Source: Owenia fusiformis | Lineage: Eukaryota; Annelida; Polychaeta; Sabellida; Oweniidae | NCBI GenBank assembly: GCA_903813345.2 | Contig: CAIIXF020000002.1 | Location: 14,592,150 to 14,656,149, forward strand | Length of the DNA stretch: 64,000 nucleotides | Reading direction: 5' to 3' | Part shown: positions 1 through 10,697 of the stretch, in pieces | Layout of the letters: every line of letters starts with the position of its first letter | Position numbering within the stretch: the first letter of the stretch is position 1 | Position numbers and translations under genes: made by a program | Notes under the pieces: generated by a model | Database searches by the model: none | The model's input: the letters and a program-made list of their open reading frames with translations, nothing else | Told to the model about the DNA's origin: nothing

Positions 1-699
1 GTCTGGTTGTTCATAACATCCCCCTAAGAAAAACTGGAATAGTACTGGGAGCAGCCCCCTGCTAATGGGATGCAACTGATTGCAAGGGATAAAACTGGTC
101 AAAATGTGACATCTACGGTAAGTCCTGGAAAATCAACCTGATCTCCTCGTTGAGAAAAATGTGATTTCACCAGGACCGTATTTTCGCAGGAAAACTGGAA
201 TAGTACTGGGAGTAGCCGCCTGCTAATGGGATGCAACTGATTGCAAGAGATAAAACTGGTCAAAATGCGACATCTACGGTAAGTCCTGGAAACTCGACCT
301 AGTCCCCTCGTGGAGAAAATTGTGATTTCAAAAGGACCGACTTTTCACAGGGACTTCACCATCTGTGCTACAAATAGATAAAAACATGTTGTAGTAGTTG
401 TTATTTTACATAAAACTTTAAATAAAACTTTACATTATACTTTAGACTACTTAAATCTACACAACTAAAAATTTACAGAATATTACACAAGTTAAAATTT
501 ATTTCTCCCAATTTGATATAAACCAGTAGACTTCCATATTTCTGATTTTGAAACATGAGCTCCATCCCCCCAGAAACCCAACCACCCCCCTCCCACTTTA
601 CCTTAGAGTCAAGTTCCTCCACCAAAAATATGGGCTGGCCAACAAAAGTCCTCCAGTAAATATCAAAATTGGAGGCAAAACCAGGAAGGAATACTTAAC

Positions 700-995
700 T
701 TAGGTAGCAGGAACGTCGGTTGTAGTCCTAGTTGGCACGCAGCTGTTGTCTCCGTTGTGTCGTTGGTCATCGGGCTCCTCATCTCCAAGCTGAAAGTGAA
801 CCTGAAAACAGAGGAACTGAACAGATTTAATAACTGAATAAAAAGAAATGTACTTACTTTGGTGCTTTGGTGATGACAGGAACACGAAAACCTCTCGCCC
901 ATGTTACTGTTTACATGGACTGGACCTGATGGCTCAAAGTTGTCGAAAGACTGATCAAGCTGTCGCCCTAACTTGGTGTGTTCGCTGCATCTCTC
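700..995 (-). pseudogene. Exon-like pair in repeat unit 1
   Basis: On the minus strand an open block (995 down to 858) ends CACCAAA|GTAAGT. A 56-nt intron-like gap (857-802) ends in CTGTTTTCAG. A second block (801-700) continues in frame for 33 codons to TAA. Joined, the two blocks read smoothly through MGERFSCSCHHQSTK and VHFQLGDEEPDDQRHNG. A minus-strand AATAAA lies about 200 nt downstream (498-503). An in-frame TGA (996-998) closes the frame just inside the CAG|G acceptor, so this copy looks broken or its 5' boundary is misplaced. No family was recognised. A 56-nt intron would be very short for a mollusc, so splicing is an inference. Confidence 0.4.
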
Positions 996-1569
996 TCATA
1001 GTTGTACCTGAAAGATACAAGATAAGAAAATGAAAAATACAAGGATGCAACTTGGTCGAGTCACTTCCAATACAAGCGGAGGAGGGAATGCCAAGACATT
1101 CCTTTCATGGACTCTAGTAAATCTGTCATCGCCTTGTACCTCTCCTGGCTCAAGATTTATATCATCAAGTCAACTAACTGCATAAGCAGATGTAACTCTG
1201 TAGGAAGAATGGAATAGTGGAGTATATGTATATTCTTTAAGAATAAATTGAAATGTGTTGTTTCGTTTTTCAAAGAAGTTGCCATCTTGACTTGGCCCAA
1301 TGTGAAGTAGGAATGATTCAGGCAACTATCACAGACCACATGTGAAAATAATGAAACATGGCTTCATGGTACATTTGTACATTAAGTGAAATCAAGGTAG
1401 TCATCATTTAGTTCATTTCTTTGAAAAAATGTTTGCCAAACATACATGTGCCAACAATGGTATTAGAATCCCAACAATTGAAAAATGTGTCGTTGTGGAA
1501 TAACTGTACTGAACCAGAGAGCAAAATCATCAAATGATAGAACTGATTATGCGTTACAGTACCTTTAAC

Positions 1570-1768
1570 AAGATGGTATATAGATATAAATGCTGCAGAT
1601 AGATAGCACAAATTGTAGATTCTCTGTGGTTTTCCTTTTGTGTTTCACTTTGTTCTCTCCAAGGCAAGAGGTATGTAGATACAAATGCTGCAGATAGGTA
1701 GCACAAATTGTAGATTCTCTGTGGTTTTCCCTTTGTGGTTCTTTTTGTTCTCTCAAAGGCAAGAAGAC
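1570..1768. repeat. 95-bp tandem repeat, two copies (unit 1)
   Basis: The string tgctgcagatagrtagcac recurs at 1591 and 1686, a period of 95 bp. Each copy contains a shared core with attctctgtggttttcc. A period of 95 is not a multiple of three, so successive copies read in different frames and do not form a protein repeat. Confidence 0.9.
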
Positions 1769-2011
1769 TGCACCTGAAAGTACATTTAAGGAAAAGATCA
1801 GCGATGGTTCAATTAAAAAGAAAGAAAACCCCGAAACTAAGCCCACAATTTTAACATGAAAACCCAAAAGAAAAGACCCTTCAATCTACAACTGTAGCAA
1901 AAATGAACACAAGACTTCAGCCCTTCAAAATTTAGATCTGGAGTAGTACTTGAAGTCAACTTTAAAATTGAATCATTACTGAGTAAGTATTGGTCAATGG
2001 AATAACATTCA

Positions 2012-2327
2012 GTATTACATACCTAGCGAAGCATTTGTATGGAAGTCAATGGGAAAGTTAGCGAGCTATATCCACCGATATTGCCCGATTACCCCGATAT
2101 AGCCCGCTTTCCTCGTTTTGATATTAGATTTCTTTAATAACCATGATAATATCATGACGTCACGTCATTGATACAAAGTAACCATGGGAACAAAGGCATG
2201 TAATACATCAGTTATGTCACTATGACGTGAAATATGCCTTCGTTCTTGCCCAAATATAGAGCCTCCCAAGGTCGGCCTATATTGGGAGAACTCAGGCATA
2301 TTTCACGTCATAGTGACATAACCTCTA
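2012..2327. mobile_element. 316-bp insertion present only in repeat unit 1
   Basis: Units 2 and 3 read continuously across this point (attcaatataaaac). Unit 1 has about 316 extra bases. The right part is a large hairpin (2211-2322). The left part holds GC-richer text with ccgatattgcccgatta-type motifs and tgacgtcacgtca. I see no clear target-site duplication and no terminal inverted repeat spanning the whole insert. It may be a MITE or foldback element whose ends are not obvious. Confidence 0.6.
2211..2322. repeat. Perfect 29-bp inverted repeat, hairpin
   Basis: Bases 2211-2239 and 2294-2322 are exact reverse complements (outer end gttatgtcactatgacgtg). The 54-base spacer contains a second imperfect inverted pair (cccaaatatag and ctatattggg). 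The whole could fold into one long stem of about 112 nt. Confidence 0.9.
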
Positions 2328-3336
2328 AATATAAAACAAAACAATACAATACAAAACTATACAATACAATACAATACAATACAATACTAAGCACTAGATC
2401 CATGATCTTGGTCGTCTGGTTCGTTTGTTGTCTGGTTCGTTGGTTGTTTGGTTCGTAGGATGGAGTGTTGGTTAGTTGGTTGATTAATTAGTTAGTTGGT
2501 TGGTTAGTTTTAACCTATTGGGTGGTCTGGTGGTTGTCTGGTTGGTTAGTTTGTTGGTTAGTAAGTAAGTTGGTTAATAGATTAAGCCTATTGGGTCATT
2601 GGTTGATCGGTTGGATGTCCAGTTGGTTGGTTGGTTGTCTGGTTGTTCATACCCTCCCCCCTAAGAAAAACTGGAATAGAACTGGGAGCAGCCCCCTGCT
2701 AATGGGATGCAACTGATTGCAAGGGATAAAACTGGTCAAAATGCGACATCTACGGTAAGTCCTGGAAAATCAACCTGATCTCCTCGTTGAGAAAAATGTG
2801 ATTTCACCAGGACCGTATTTTCGCAGGAAAACTGGAATAGTACTGGGAGTAGCCGCCTGCTAATGGGATGCAACTGATTGCAAGAGATAAAACTGGTCAA
2901 AATGCGACATCTACGGTAAGTCCTGGAAACTCGACCTAGTCCCCTCGTGGAGAAAATTGTGATTTCAAAAGGACCGTCTTTTCACTGGGACTTCACCATC
3001 TGTGCTACAAATAGATAAAAACATGTTGTAGTAGTTGTTATTTTACATAAAACTTTAAATAAAACTTGACATTATACTTTAGACTACTTAAATCTACACA
3101 ACTAAAAATTTACAGAATATTACACAAGTTAAAATTTATTTCTCCCAATTTGATATAAACCAGTGGACTTCCATATTTCTGATTTTGAAACATGAACTCC
3201 ATCCCCCCAGAAACCCAACCACCCCCCTCCCACTTTACCTTAGAGTCAAGTTCCTCCACCAAAAATATGGGCTGGCCAACAAAAGTCCTCCAGTAAATAT
3301 CAAAATTGGAGGCAAAACCAGGAAGGAATACTTAAC

Positions 3337-3630
3337 TTAGGTAGCAGGATTATCGGTTGTAGTCCTAGTTGGCACGCAGCTGTTGTCTCCGTTGTGTCGT
3401 TGGTCATCTGGCCCCTCATCTCCAAGCTGAAAGTGAACCTGAAAACAGAGGAACTGAACAGATTTAATAACTGAATAAAAAGAAATGTACTTACTTTGGT
3501 GCTTTGGTGATGACAGGAACACGAACACCTCTCGCCCATGTTACTGTTTACGTGGACTGGACCTGATGGCTCAAAGTTGTCGAAAGACTGATCAAGCTGT
3601 TGCCCTTACTTGGTGTGTTCGCTGCATCTC
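3337..3630 (-). pseudogene. Exon-like pair in repeat unit 2, broken
   Basis: Same arrangement as in unit 1: terminal block 3337-3438, 56-nt gap, upstream block from 3495. In this copy the upstream block carries a TAA right after the lysine codon that starts the conserved stretch (AAG TAA GGG, near 3610), so it cannot encode the longer product. The terminal block differs from unit 1 by E-to-G and V-to-N changes plus one silent change. The upstream block has Cys where unit 1 has Phe (MGERCSCSC). Confidence 0.4.
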
Positions 3631-4205
3631 TCTCATAGTTGTACCTGAAAGATACAAGATAAGAAAATGAAAAATACAAGGATGCAACTTGGTCGAGTCA
3701 CTTCCAATACAAGCGGAGGAGGGAATGCCAAGACATTCCTTTCATTGACTCTAGTAAATCTGTCATCGCCTTGTACCCCTCCTGGCTCAAGATTTATATC
3801 ATCAAGTCAACTAACTGCATAAGCAGATGTAACTCTGTAGGAAGAATGGAATAGTGGAGTATGTGTATATTCTTTAAGAATAAATTGAAATGTGTTGTTT
3901 CGTTTTTCAAAGAAGTTGCCATCTTGACTTGGCCCAATGTGAAGTAGGAATGATTCAGGCAACTATCACAGACCACATGTAAAAATAATGAAACATGGCT
4001 TCATGGTACATTTGTACATTAAGTGAATTCAAGGCAGTCATCGTTTAGTGCATTTCTTTGAAAAAATGTTTGCCAAACATACATGTGCCAACAATGGGAT
4101 TAGAATCCCAACAATTGAAAAATGTGTCGTTGTGGAATAACGGTACTGAACCAGAGAGCAAAATCATCAAATGATAGAACTGATTATGCGTTACAGTACC
4201 TTTAA

Positions 4206-4498
4206 CAAGATGGTATGTAGATATAAATGCTGCAGATAGGTAGCACAAATTGTAGATTCTCTGTGGTTTTCCTTTTGTGTTTCATTTTGTTCTCTCCAAG
4301 GCAAGAGGTATGTAGATACAAATGCTGCAGATAGGTAGCACAAATTGTAGATTCTCTGTGGTTTTCCTTTTGTGTTTCACTTTGTTCTCTCCAAGGCAAG
4401 AGGTATGTAGATACAAATGCTGCAGATAGGTAGCACAAATTGTAGATTCTCTGTGGTTTTCCCTTTGTGGTTCTTTTTGTTCTCTCCAAGGCAAGAAG
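4206..4498. repeat. 95-bp tandem repeat, three copies (unit 2)
   Basis: Copies of the same 95-bp repeat start at 4228, 4323 and 4418. The extra copy relative to units 1 and 3 shows expansion or contraction independent of the 2.4-kb unit. Confidence 0.9.
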
Positions 4499-5761
4499 AC
4501 TGCACCTGAAAGTACATTTAAGGAAAAGATCAGCGATGGTTCAATTAAAAAGAGAGAAAACCCCGAAACTAAGCCCACAATTTTAACATGAAAACCCAAA
4601 AGAAAAGACCCTTCAATCTACAACTGTAGCAAAAATGAACACAAGACTTCAGCCCTTCAAAATTTAGATCTGGAGTAGTACTTGAAGTCAACTTTAAAAT
4701 TGAATCATTACTGAGTAAGTATTGGTCAATGGAATAACATTCAATATAAAACAAAACAATACAATACAAAACAATACAAAACTATACAATACAATACAAT
4801 ACAATACAGTACTAAGCACTAGATCCATGATCTTGGTCGTCTGGTTCGTTTGTTGTCTGGTTCGTTGGTTGTTTGGTTCGTAGGATGGAGTGTTGGTTAG
4901 TTGGTTGATTAATTAGTTAGTTGGTTGGTTAGTTTTAACCTATTGGGTGGTCTGGTGGTTGTCTGGTTGGTTAGTTTGTTGGTTAGTAAGTAAGTTGGTT
5001 AATAGATTAAGCCTATTGGGTCATTGGTTGGTCGGTTGGATGTCCAGTTGGTTGGTTGGTTGTCTGGTTGTTCATACCATCCCCCTAAGAAAAACTGGAA
5101 TAGTACTGGGAGCAGCCCCCTGCTAATGGGATGCAACTGATTGCAAGGGATAAAACTGGTCAAAATGTGACATCTACGGTAAGTCCTGGAAAATCAACCT
5201 GATCTCCTCGTTGAGAAAAATGTGATTTCACCAGGACCGTATTTTCGCAGGAAAACTGGAATAGTACTGGGAGTAGCCGCCTGCTAATGGGATGCAACTG
5301 ATTGCAAGAGATAAAACTGGTCAAAATGCGACATCTACGGTAAGTCCTGGAAACTCGACCTAGTCCCCTCGTGGAGAAAATTGTGATTTCAAAAGGACCG
5401 TCTTTTCACAGGGACTTCACCATCTGTGCTACAAATAGATAAAAACATGTTGTAGTAGTTGTTATTTTACATAAAACTTTAAATAAAACTTTACATTATA
5501 CTTTAGACTACTTAAATCTACACAACTAAAAATTTACAGAATATTACACAAGTTAAAATTTATTTCTCCCAATTTGATATAAACCAGTAGACTTCCATAT
5601 TTCTGATTTTGAAACATGAGCTCCATCCCCCCAGAAACCCAACCACCCCCCCTCCCACTTTACCTTAGAGTCAAGTTCCTCCACCAAAAATATGGGCTGG
5701 CCAACAAAAGTCCTCCAGTAAATATCAAAATTGGAGGCAAAACCAGGAAGGAATACTTAAC

Positions 5762-6055
5762 TTAGGTAGCAGGAACGTCAGTTGTAGTCCTAGTTGGCAC
5801 GGAGCTGTTGTCTCCGTTGTGCTGTTGGTCATCGGGCTCCTCATCTCCAAGGTGAAAGTGAACCTGAAAACAGAGGAACTGAACAGATTTAATAACTGAA
5901 TAAAAAGAAATGTACTTACTTTGGTGCTTTGGTGATGACAGGAACACGAACACCTCTCGCCCATGTTACTGTTTACATGGACTGGACCTGATGGCTCAAA
6001 GTTGTCGAAAGACTGATCAAGCTGTCGCCCTAACTTGGTGTGTTCGCTGCATCTC
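5762..6055 (-). pseudogene. Exon-like pair in repeat unit 3
   Basis: Terminal block 5762-5863, 56-nt gap, upstream block from 5920. Splice-site strings and stop codon are conserved. The terminal block differs from unit 1 at three amino-acid positions (Q to H, R to Q, C to S) and one silent site. The 5' part matches unit 1, including the in-frame TGA just inside the candidate acceptor. No known family was recognised. Confidence 0.4.
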
Positions 6056-6631
6056 TCTCATAGTTGTACCTGAAAGATACAAGATAAGAAAATGAAAAAT
6101 ACAAGGATGCGACTTGGTCGAGTCACTTCCAATACAAGCGGAGGAGGGAATGCCAAGACATTCCTTTCATTGACTCTAGTAAATCTGTCATCGCCTTGTA
6201 CCCCTCCTGGCTCAAGATTTATATCATCAAGTCAACTAACTGCATAAGCAGATGTAACTCTGTAGGAAGAATGGAATAGTGGAGTATATGTATATTCTTT
6301 AAGAATAAATTGAAATGTGTTGTTTCGTTTTTCAAAGAAGTTGCCATCTTGACTTGGCCCAATGTGAAGTAGGAATGATTCAGGCAACTATCACAGACCA
6401 CATGTGAAAATAATGAAACATGGCTTCATGGTACATTTGTACATTAAGTGAAATCAAGGTAGTCATCATATAGTGCATTTCTTTGAAAAAATTTTTGCCA
6501 AACATACATGTGCCAACAATGGTATTAGAATCCCAACAATTGAAAAATGTGTCGTTGTGGAATAACCGTACTGAACCAGAGAGCAAAATCATCAAATGAT
6601 AGAACTGATTATGCGTTACAGTACCTTTAAC

Positions 6632-6834
6632 AAGATGGTATATAGATATAAATGCTGCAGATAGATAGCACAAATTGTAGATTCTCTGTGGTTTTCCTTT
6701 TGTGTTTCACTTTGTTCTCTCCAAGGCAAGAGGTATGTAGTCTACTAGATACAAATGCTGCAGATAGGTAGCACAAATTGTAGATTCTCTGTGGTTTTCC
6801 CTTTGTGGTTCTTTTTGTTCTCTCAAAGGCAAGA
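6632..6834. repeat. 95-bp tandem repeat, two copies (unit 3)
   Basis: Copies start at 6653 and 6756. The spacing is 103 because of an 8-bp insertion (tctactag) in the linker. Confidence 0.9.
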
Positions 6835-7394
6835 AGACTGCACCTGAAAGTACATTTAAGGAAAAGATCAGTGATGGTTCAATTAAAAAGAAAGAAAACC
6901 CCGAAACTAAGCCCACAATTTTAACATGAAAACCCAAAAGAAAAGACCCTTCAATCTACAACTGTAGCAAAAATGAACACAAGACTTCAGCCCTTCAAAA
7001 TTTAGATCTGGAGTAGTACTTGAAGTCAACTTTAAAATTGAATCATTACTGACTAAGTATTGGTCAATGGAATAACATTCAATATAAAACAAAACAATAC
7101 AATACAAAACAATACAAAACTATACAATACAATACAATACAATACTAAGCACTAGATCCATGATCTTGGTCGTCTGGTTCGTTTGTTGTCTGGTTCGTTG
7201 GTTGTTTGGTTCGTAGGATGGAGTGTTGGTTAGTTGGTTGATTAATTAGTTAGTTGGTTGGTTAGTTTTAACCTATTGGGTGGTCTGGTGGTTGTCTTGT
7301 TGGTTAGTTTGTTGGTTAGTAAGTAAGTTGGTTAATAGATTAAGCCTATTGGGTCATTGGTTGGTCGGTTGGATGTCCAGTTGGTTGGTTGGTT

Positions 7395-8490
7395 GTCTGG
7401 TTGTTCATACCCCCCCCCCCTAAGAAAAACTGGAATAGTACTGGGAGCAGCCCCCTGCTAATGGGATGCAACTGATTGCAAGGGATAAAACTGGTCAAAA
7501 TGCGACATCTACGGTAAGTCCTGGAAAATCAACCTGATCTCCTCGTGGAGAAAAATGTAATTTTACCAGGACCGTATTTTCGCAGGAAAACTGGAATAGT
7601 ACTGGGAGTAGCCGCCTGCTAATGGGATGCAACTGATTGCAAGAGATAAAACTGGTCAAAATGCGACATCTACGGTAAGTCCTGGAAACTCGACCTAGTC
7701 CCCTCGTGGAGAAAATTGTGATTTCAATAGGACCGTCTTTTCACAGGGACTTCACCATTTGTGCTACAAATAGATAAAAACATGTTGTAGTAGTTGTTAT
7801 TTTACATAAAACTTTAAATAAAACTTGACATTATACTTTAGACTACTTAAATCTACACAACTAAAATTTACAGAATATTACACAAGTTAAAATTTATTTC
7901 TCCCAATTTGATACAAACCAGTAGACTTCCATATTTCTGATTTTGAAACATGAACTCCATCCCCCCAGAAACCCAACCACCCCCCTCCCACTTTACCTTA
8001 GAGTCCAAGTTCCTCCACCAAAAATATGGGCTGGCCAACAAAAGTCCTCCAGTAAATATCAAAATTGGAGGCAAAACCAGGAAGGAATACTTAACTTAGA
8101 TAGCAGGAACGTCGGTTGTAGTCCTAGTTGGCACGCAGCTGTTGTCTCCGTTGTGTCGTTGGTCATCGGGCTCCTCATCTCCAAGCTGAAAGTGAACCTG
8201 AAAACAGAGGAACTGAACAGATTTAATAACTGAATAAAAAGAAATGTACTTACTTTGGTGCTTTGGTGACAGGAACACGAACACCTCTCGCCCATGTTAC
8301 TGTTTACGTGGACTGGACCTGATGGCTCAAAGTTGTCGAAAGACTGATCCAGCTGTCGCCCTAACTTGGTGTTGTCGCTGCATCTGTCATAGTTCTACCT
8401 GAAATATACAAAATAAGAAAATTAAAAATACAAATAGGCACCGACTCTGTAGAAAGAATGGAGTGGTGGAATATATATAATATATTCTTT
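7395..8490. repeat. Higher-order tandem repeat, unit 4 (truncated)
   Basis: Fourth unit, retained only to about 8490. The 161-bp duplication starts at 7429 and 7590. The exon-like blocks are present (8096-8197 and 8254-8394). About 100 bp between the block at 8394 and the aactctgtag-type segment is missing compared with the other units. Homology stops at attcttta (about 8490), where sequence related to the outer end of the neighbouring mobile element begins. The array was therefore probably cut by that insertion. Confidence 0.9.
8096..8394 (-). CDS. Possible 3' end of a small spliced gene (repeat unit 4)
   Basis: This is the only copy whose upstream block is open for its whole length. The block 8394-8254 (47 codons, starting NYDRCSDNTKLGRQLDQSFD) runs to AAA|GTAAGT. 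A 56-nt gap follows, then the block 8197-8096 (33 codons and TAA). A minus-strand AATAAA lies at 7893-7898. The block opens after an AG at GGTAG|AAC. The nearer-consensus TTTCAG|G acceptor just upstream would put an in-frame TAG into the exon. The reading is short, hydrophilic and Cys-containing (CSCSCH), with no recognised domain. It may be the last two exons of a gene that seeded the array, or a decayed copy of them. Transcript evidence would decide. Confidence 0.35.
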
Positions 8491-8546
8491 ATTTATGGTG
8501 AGCACTTTACCTATCTGAAATATACAAAAGTTAGGACTTGTAATAT

Positions 8547-10692
8547 CACGGTGACCAAGAGTTAACAGTGCAAATCGGCCCGGTCGTGTTTTTTTAAACT
8601 CTTTAGTCGTGTTTTTTTGAAAATTTGAGAGGTAGGTTGATAAATTTGGTCATGAAATTGCTGTCACTTGACTTTATGTAAAAGTAAGTAATTTATATTG
8701 CTTTCCATACTATATATCTTAACTTCAGGTATTCGTAAACGTGTTATTTGCACGAATCGTATGCTATAGTCTTGTTATATCGGGAAATAAGCAATTCTGT
8801 CAGTGTTATACATATTTTTGCCTGAAAATCACTTGCCTGACTTGTATTCAATGAATACATCGATTCATAAGGAAAGCATTCACAATATGTGCGAAAATCA
8901 AAAGTTAGAAGAGCTTAAATAAGTAGCAATTGACCGAATAATATTTTTTAGATTAAACTCTTTAGACGTGTTGAAAAGATTGCGGTTAATGACGTTGACC
9001 TGTTAGTGAAACGTTCTAGACGTGTAGAGACATTGAGGTTTAACGATTTGGAAGTGGGAAACAGCACAATTAACATTATGTATTTCCCCAAAAATGATCA
9101 CAATGTGGAAGAAGTTGTTGTCTGAGTGACACTATCTTAATTATAAATGATTAACAATAATCAAATGTACGGCATAATATGTCAAGATTGATCTATGGGA
9201 TCACTACCGAATTTGATACTTAAATCAAAATGGTTAGAATCAGACACGCATGGTTAATGCAAGCGAGCTTTGCCTCGTCGCTCGTCATTTTGAAAATTTT
9301 ACAACGCTACATATGCTGCTATCGTTCTATGAGTGATCTATGAACTGTACTGTAACATAGTTTTCTAGCGAATTAAATTACAACATCTGTTGATCTTGTT
9401 AAATCATATATCTGTCTTTTTTATTTATTCTTATTTATTCATATCTTGACTACAAATTACAATAAACGGGTGACACATAATGTATATCCCCGTGTTTTAT
9501 ACTAATACATGAACAGATGGTGGGGATCTGCTTGTGTAATAATGCATACTATTTGTTTCTGGTTAATAGTGTGTGTCGCACTGCCCGCAAATTATTATAA
9601 AACCAACATAAATTATAAATTATATTATTGATTGAGAAGATACTTTTTGAGTTTTAACTTCTAGCAGAAATACGAGATAGTAAGAATTTAGTTTTTCAAT
9701 TTATTTTAGTACTAGTTTAAAAAGCAAACAATTGTGACAAGTGCGAGCCCTAGCTATAGGTTTAGGGTCCATAAAAATATGACAATCTTGAGTGACTGTT
9801 ATAAGGAGGGAATATGCTTTTATCGATCCCAAACCTATTTTCCGTTCTCTGTTTCAGAACCATGTCGTTTGAGCCGATTGAAATTGGTGTATTCGATTGT
9901 AGTGGGATAAGCGCAAACCAGTCATATGTTGATGAAAACGATGATTTCATACTGCATAATGTTCTCATAATGTTCAAGGAAAGTGTTCTTATGAGCGCTT
10001 TTGAAAGAGCACGCGTGGCACTTATTCCGAGGAACTGAAATTACAAAATATGTGAATAGTCATGTAGTAAAAACACTTATCTTCAAAGTACTAATACGAT
10101 TATTTTCAGAAGCACAGACAAATTATTAAGCAACAAAACATGGTCAATGTGAACAATATTACAAGACAATTCAAAGTCGTTAATTTTATCACGTCTAATA
10201 CGTTATCTTTACAATTCCAAAACGTTAACTTGCTTATTATAAGACACGTCCATGACGTTATATTGTCCCTTCTCCATAGTTAACTCCACTTTCTACATTT
10301 ACGGTCATTTATGGCAATTTTAAGATAAATACAGTTAAAATATTTACACGATCTTTAGAGTAGTGAATATTATTCCACGTTGTTGAATGGATTGTCTGTT
10401 TAAACTTGATTAAATAACACTAAATGCAAATTAAGTACATATTTCTGTCACTTTTGGTATATAACTGCGATTGATATGAAGTATGATGGATTTATCCCCA
10501 AAATATATTCGTGGGTATGAAGAAGAACATCTTAGGTAGAAGTCAAGATATGTAAGTTTGTAAAATATAGAATATTCTTACCATTTTGCTCCATTCTATC
10601 GAATGTCGCATCCCATGTTCTTACAAAACACGACTAAAGAGTTTAAAAAACACGACCGGGCCGATTTGCACTGTTAACTCTTGGTCACCGTG
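8547..10692. mobile_element. 2.1-kb element with 68-69-bp terminal inverted repeats
   Basis: The left end (8547-8615) and right end (10625-10692) are reverse complements over 68-69 bases, differing only by one T in a poly-T run. Both begin cacggtgaccaagagttaac and end cgtgtttt. Outer sequences are also related: atttatggtgagcac at 8491-8505 mirrors gctcaccatgaataaat at 10698-10714, so the true boundaries may be about 8490 and 10714. In that case the left end has about 40 extra bases. Parts of the TIR recur inside, for example taaactctttagacgtgtt at about 8954. No transposase frame is visible, so it is a non-autonomous DNA element of unknown superfamily. The near-identical TIRs suggest recent insertion. 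Confidence 0.8.
9858..10038 (+). other. Exon-like open frame inside the 2.1-kb element
   Basis: An acceptor-like tract (tccgttctctgtttcag, ending 9857) precedes an ATG at 9862. The frame runs 58 residues to TGA at 10036-10038, starting MSFEPIEIGVFDCSGISANQ. Composition is protein-like (acidic, few low-complexity runs) and base composition is less AT-rich than around it. The family was not recognised. It could be a captured host exon, the last exon of the element's own protein, or chance. Confidence 0.3.
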
Positions 10693-10697
10693 AATAT

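Larger units (their letters stand above)
1..2636. repeat. Higher-order tandem repeat, unit 1
   Basis: First of four tandem units. The junction used for phasing is the string gtctggttgttcat, seen at 1, 2637, 5062 and 7395. Order inside the unit: a 161-bp direct duplication (starts 33 and 194), a long AT-rich block, minus-strand exon-like blocks (700-801 and 858-995), a 95-bp tandem repeat, an (ACAAT)n tract at about 2331-2395 and a GTTG/GTTA-rich tract at about 2400-2640. Unit 1 is longest because it alone carries a 316-bp insertion (2012-2327). Identity to the other units looks very high by eye. The array probably continues left of the window. Confidence 0.95.
2637..5061. repeat. Higher-order tandem repeat, unit 2
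   Basis: Second unit, 2425 bp. It has the same order as unit 1: a 161-bp duplication (2670 and 2831), minus-strand exon-like blocks, a 95-bp repeat, (ACAAT)n at about 4745-4808 and a GTTG-rich tract to about 5075. It differs by having three rather than two 95-bp repeats and no 316-bp insertion. Confidence 0.95.
5062..7394. repeat. Higher-order tandem repeat, unit 3
   Basis: Third unit, 2333 bp, in the same order. The 161-bp duplication starts at 5094 and 5255, and (ACAAT)n lies at about 7083-7145. The 95-bp repeat is present twice, with an extra 8 bp at about 6741-6748 that stretches its spacing to 103 bp. The unit ends in the GTTG-rich tract, followed by a C10 run at about 7410 that is shorter and interrupted in the other units. 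Confidence 0.95.

Noticed and set aside
663-902. Minus-strand 79-codon frame reading straight through both blocks
   Set aside because: It runs through the GTAAGT...TTTCAG segment and then reads the second block in another frame; the spliced reading is more coherent.
848-1033. Plus-strand 61-codon open frame conserved in repeat units 1-3
   Set aside because: It is the antisense shadow of the minus-strand exon-like block; the splice-site signals on the other strand explain the conservation better.
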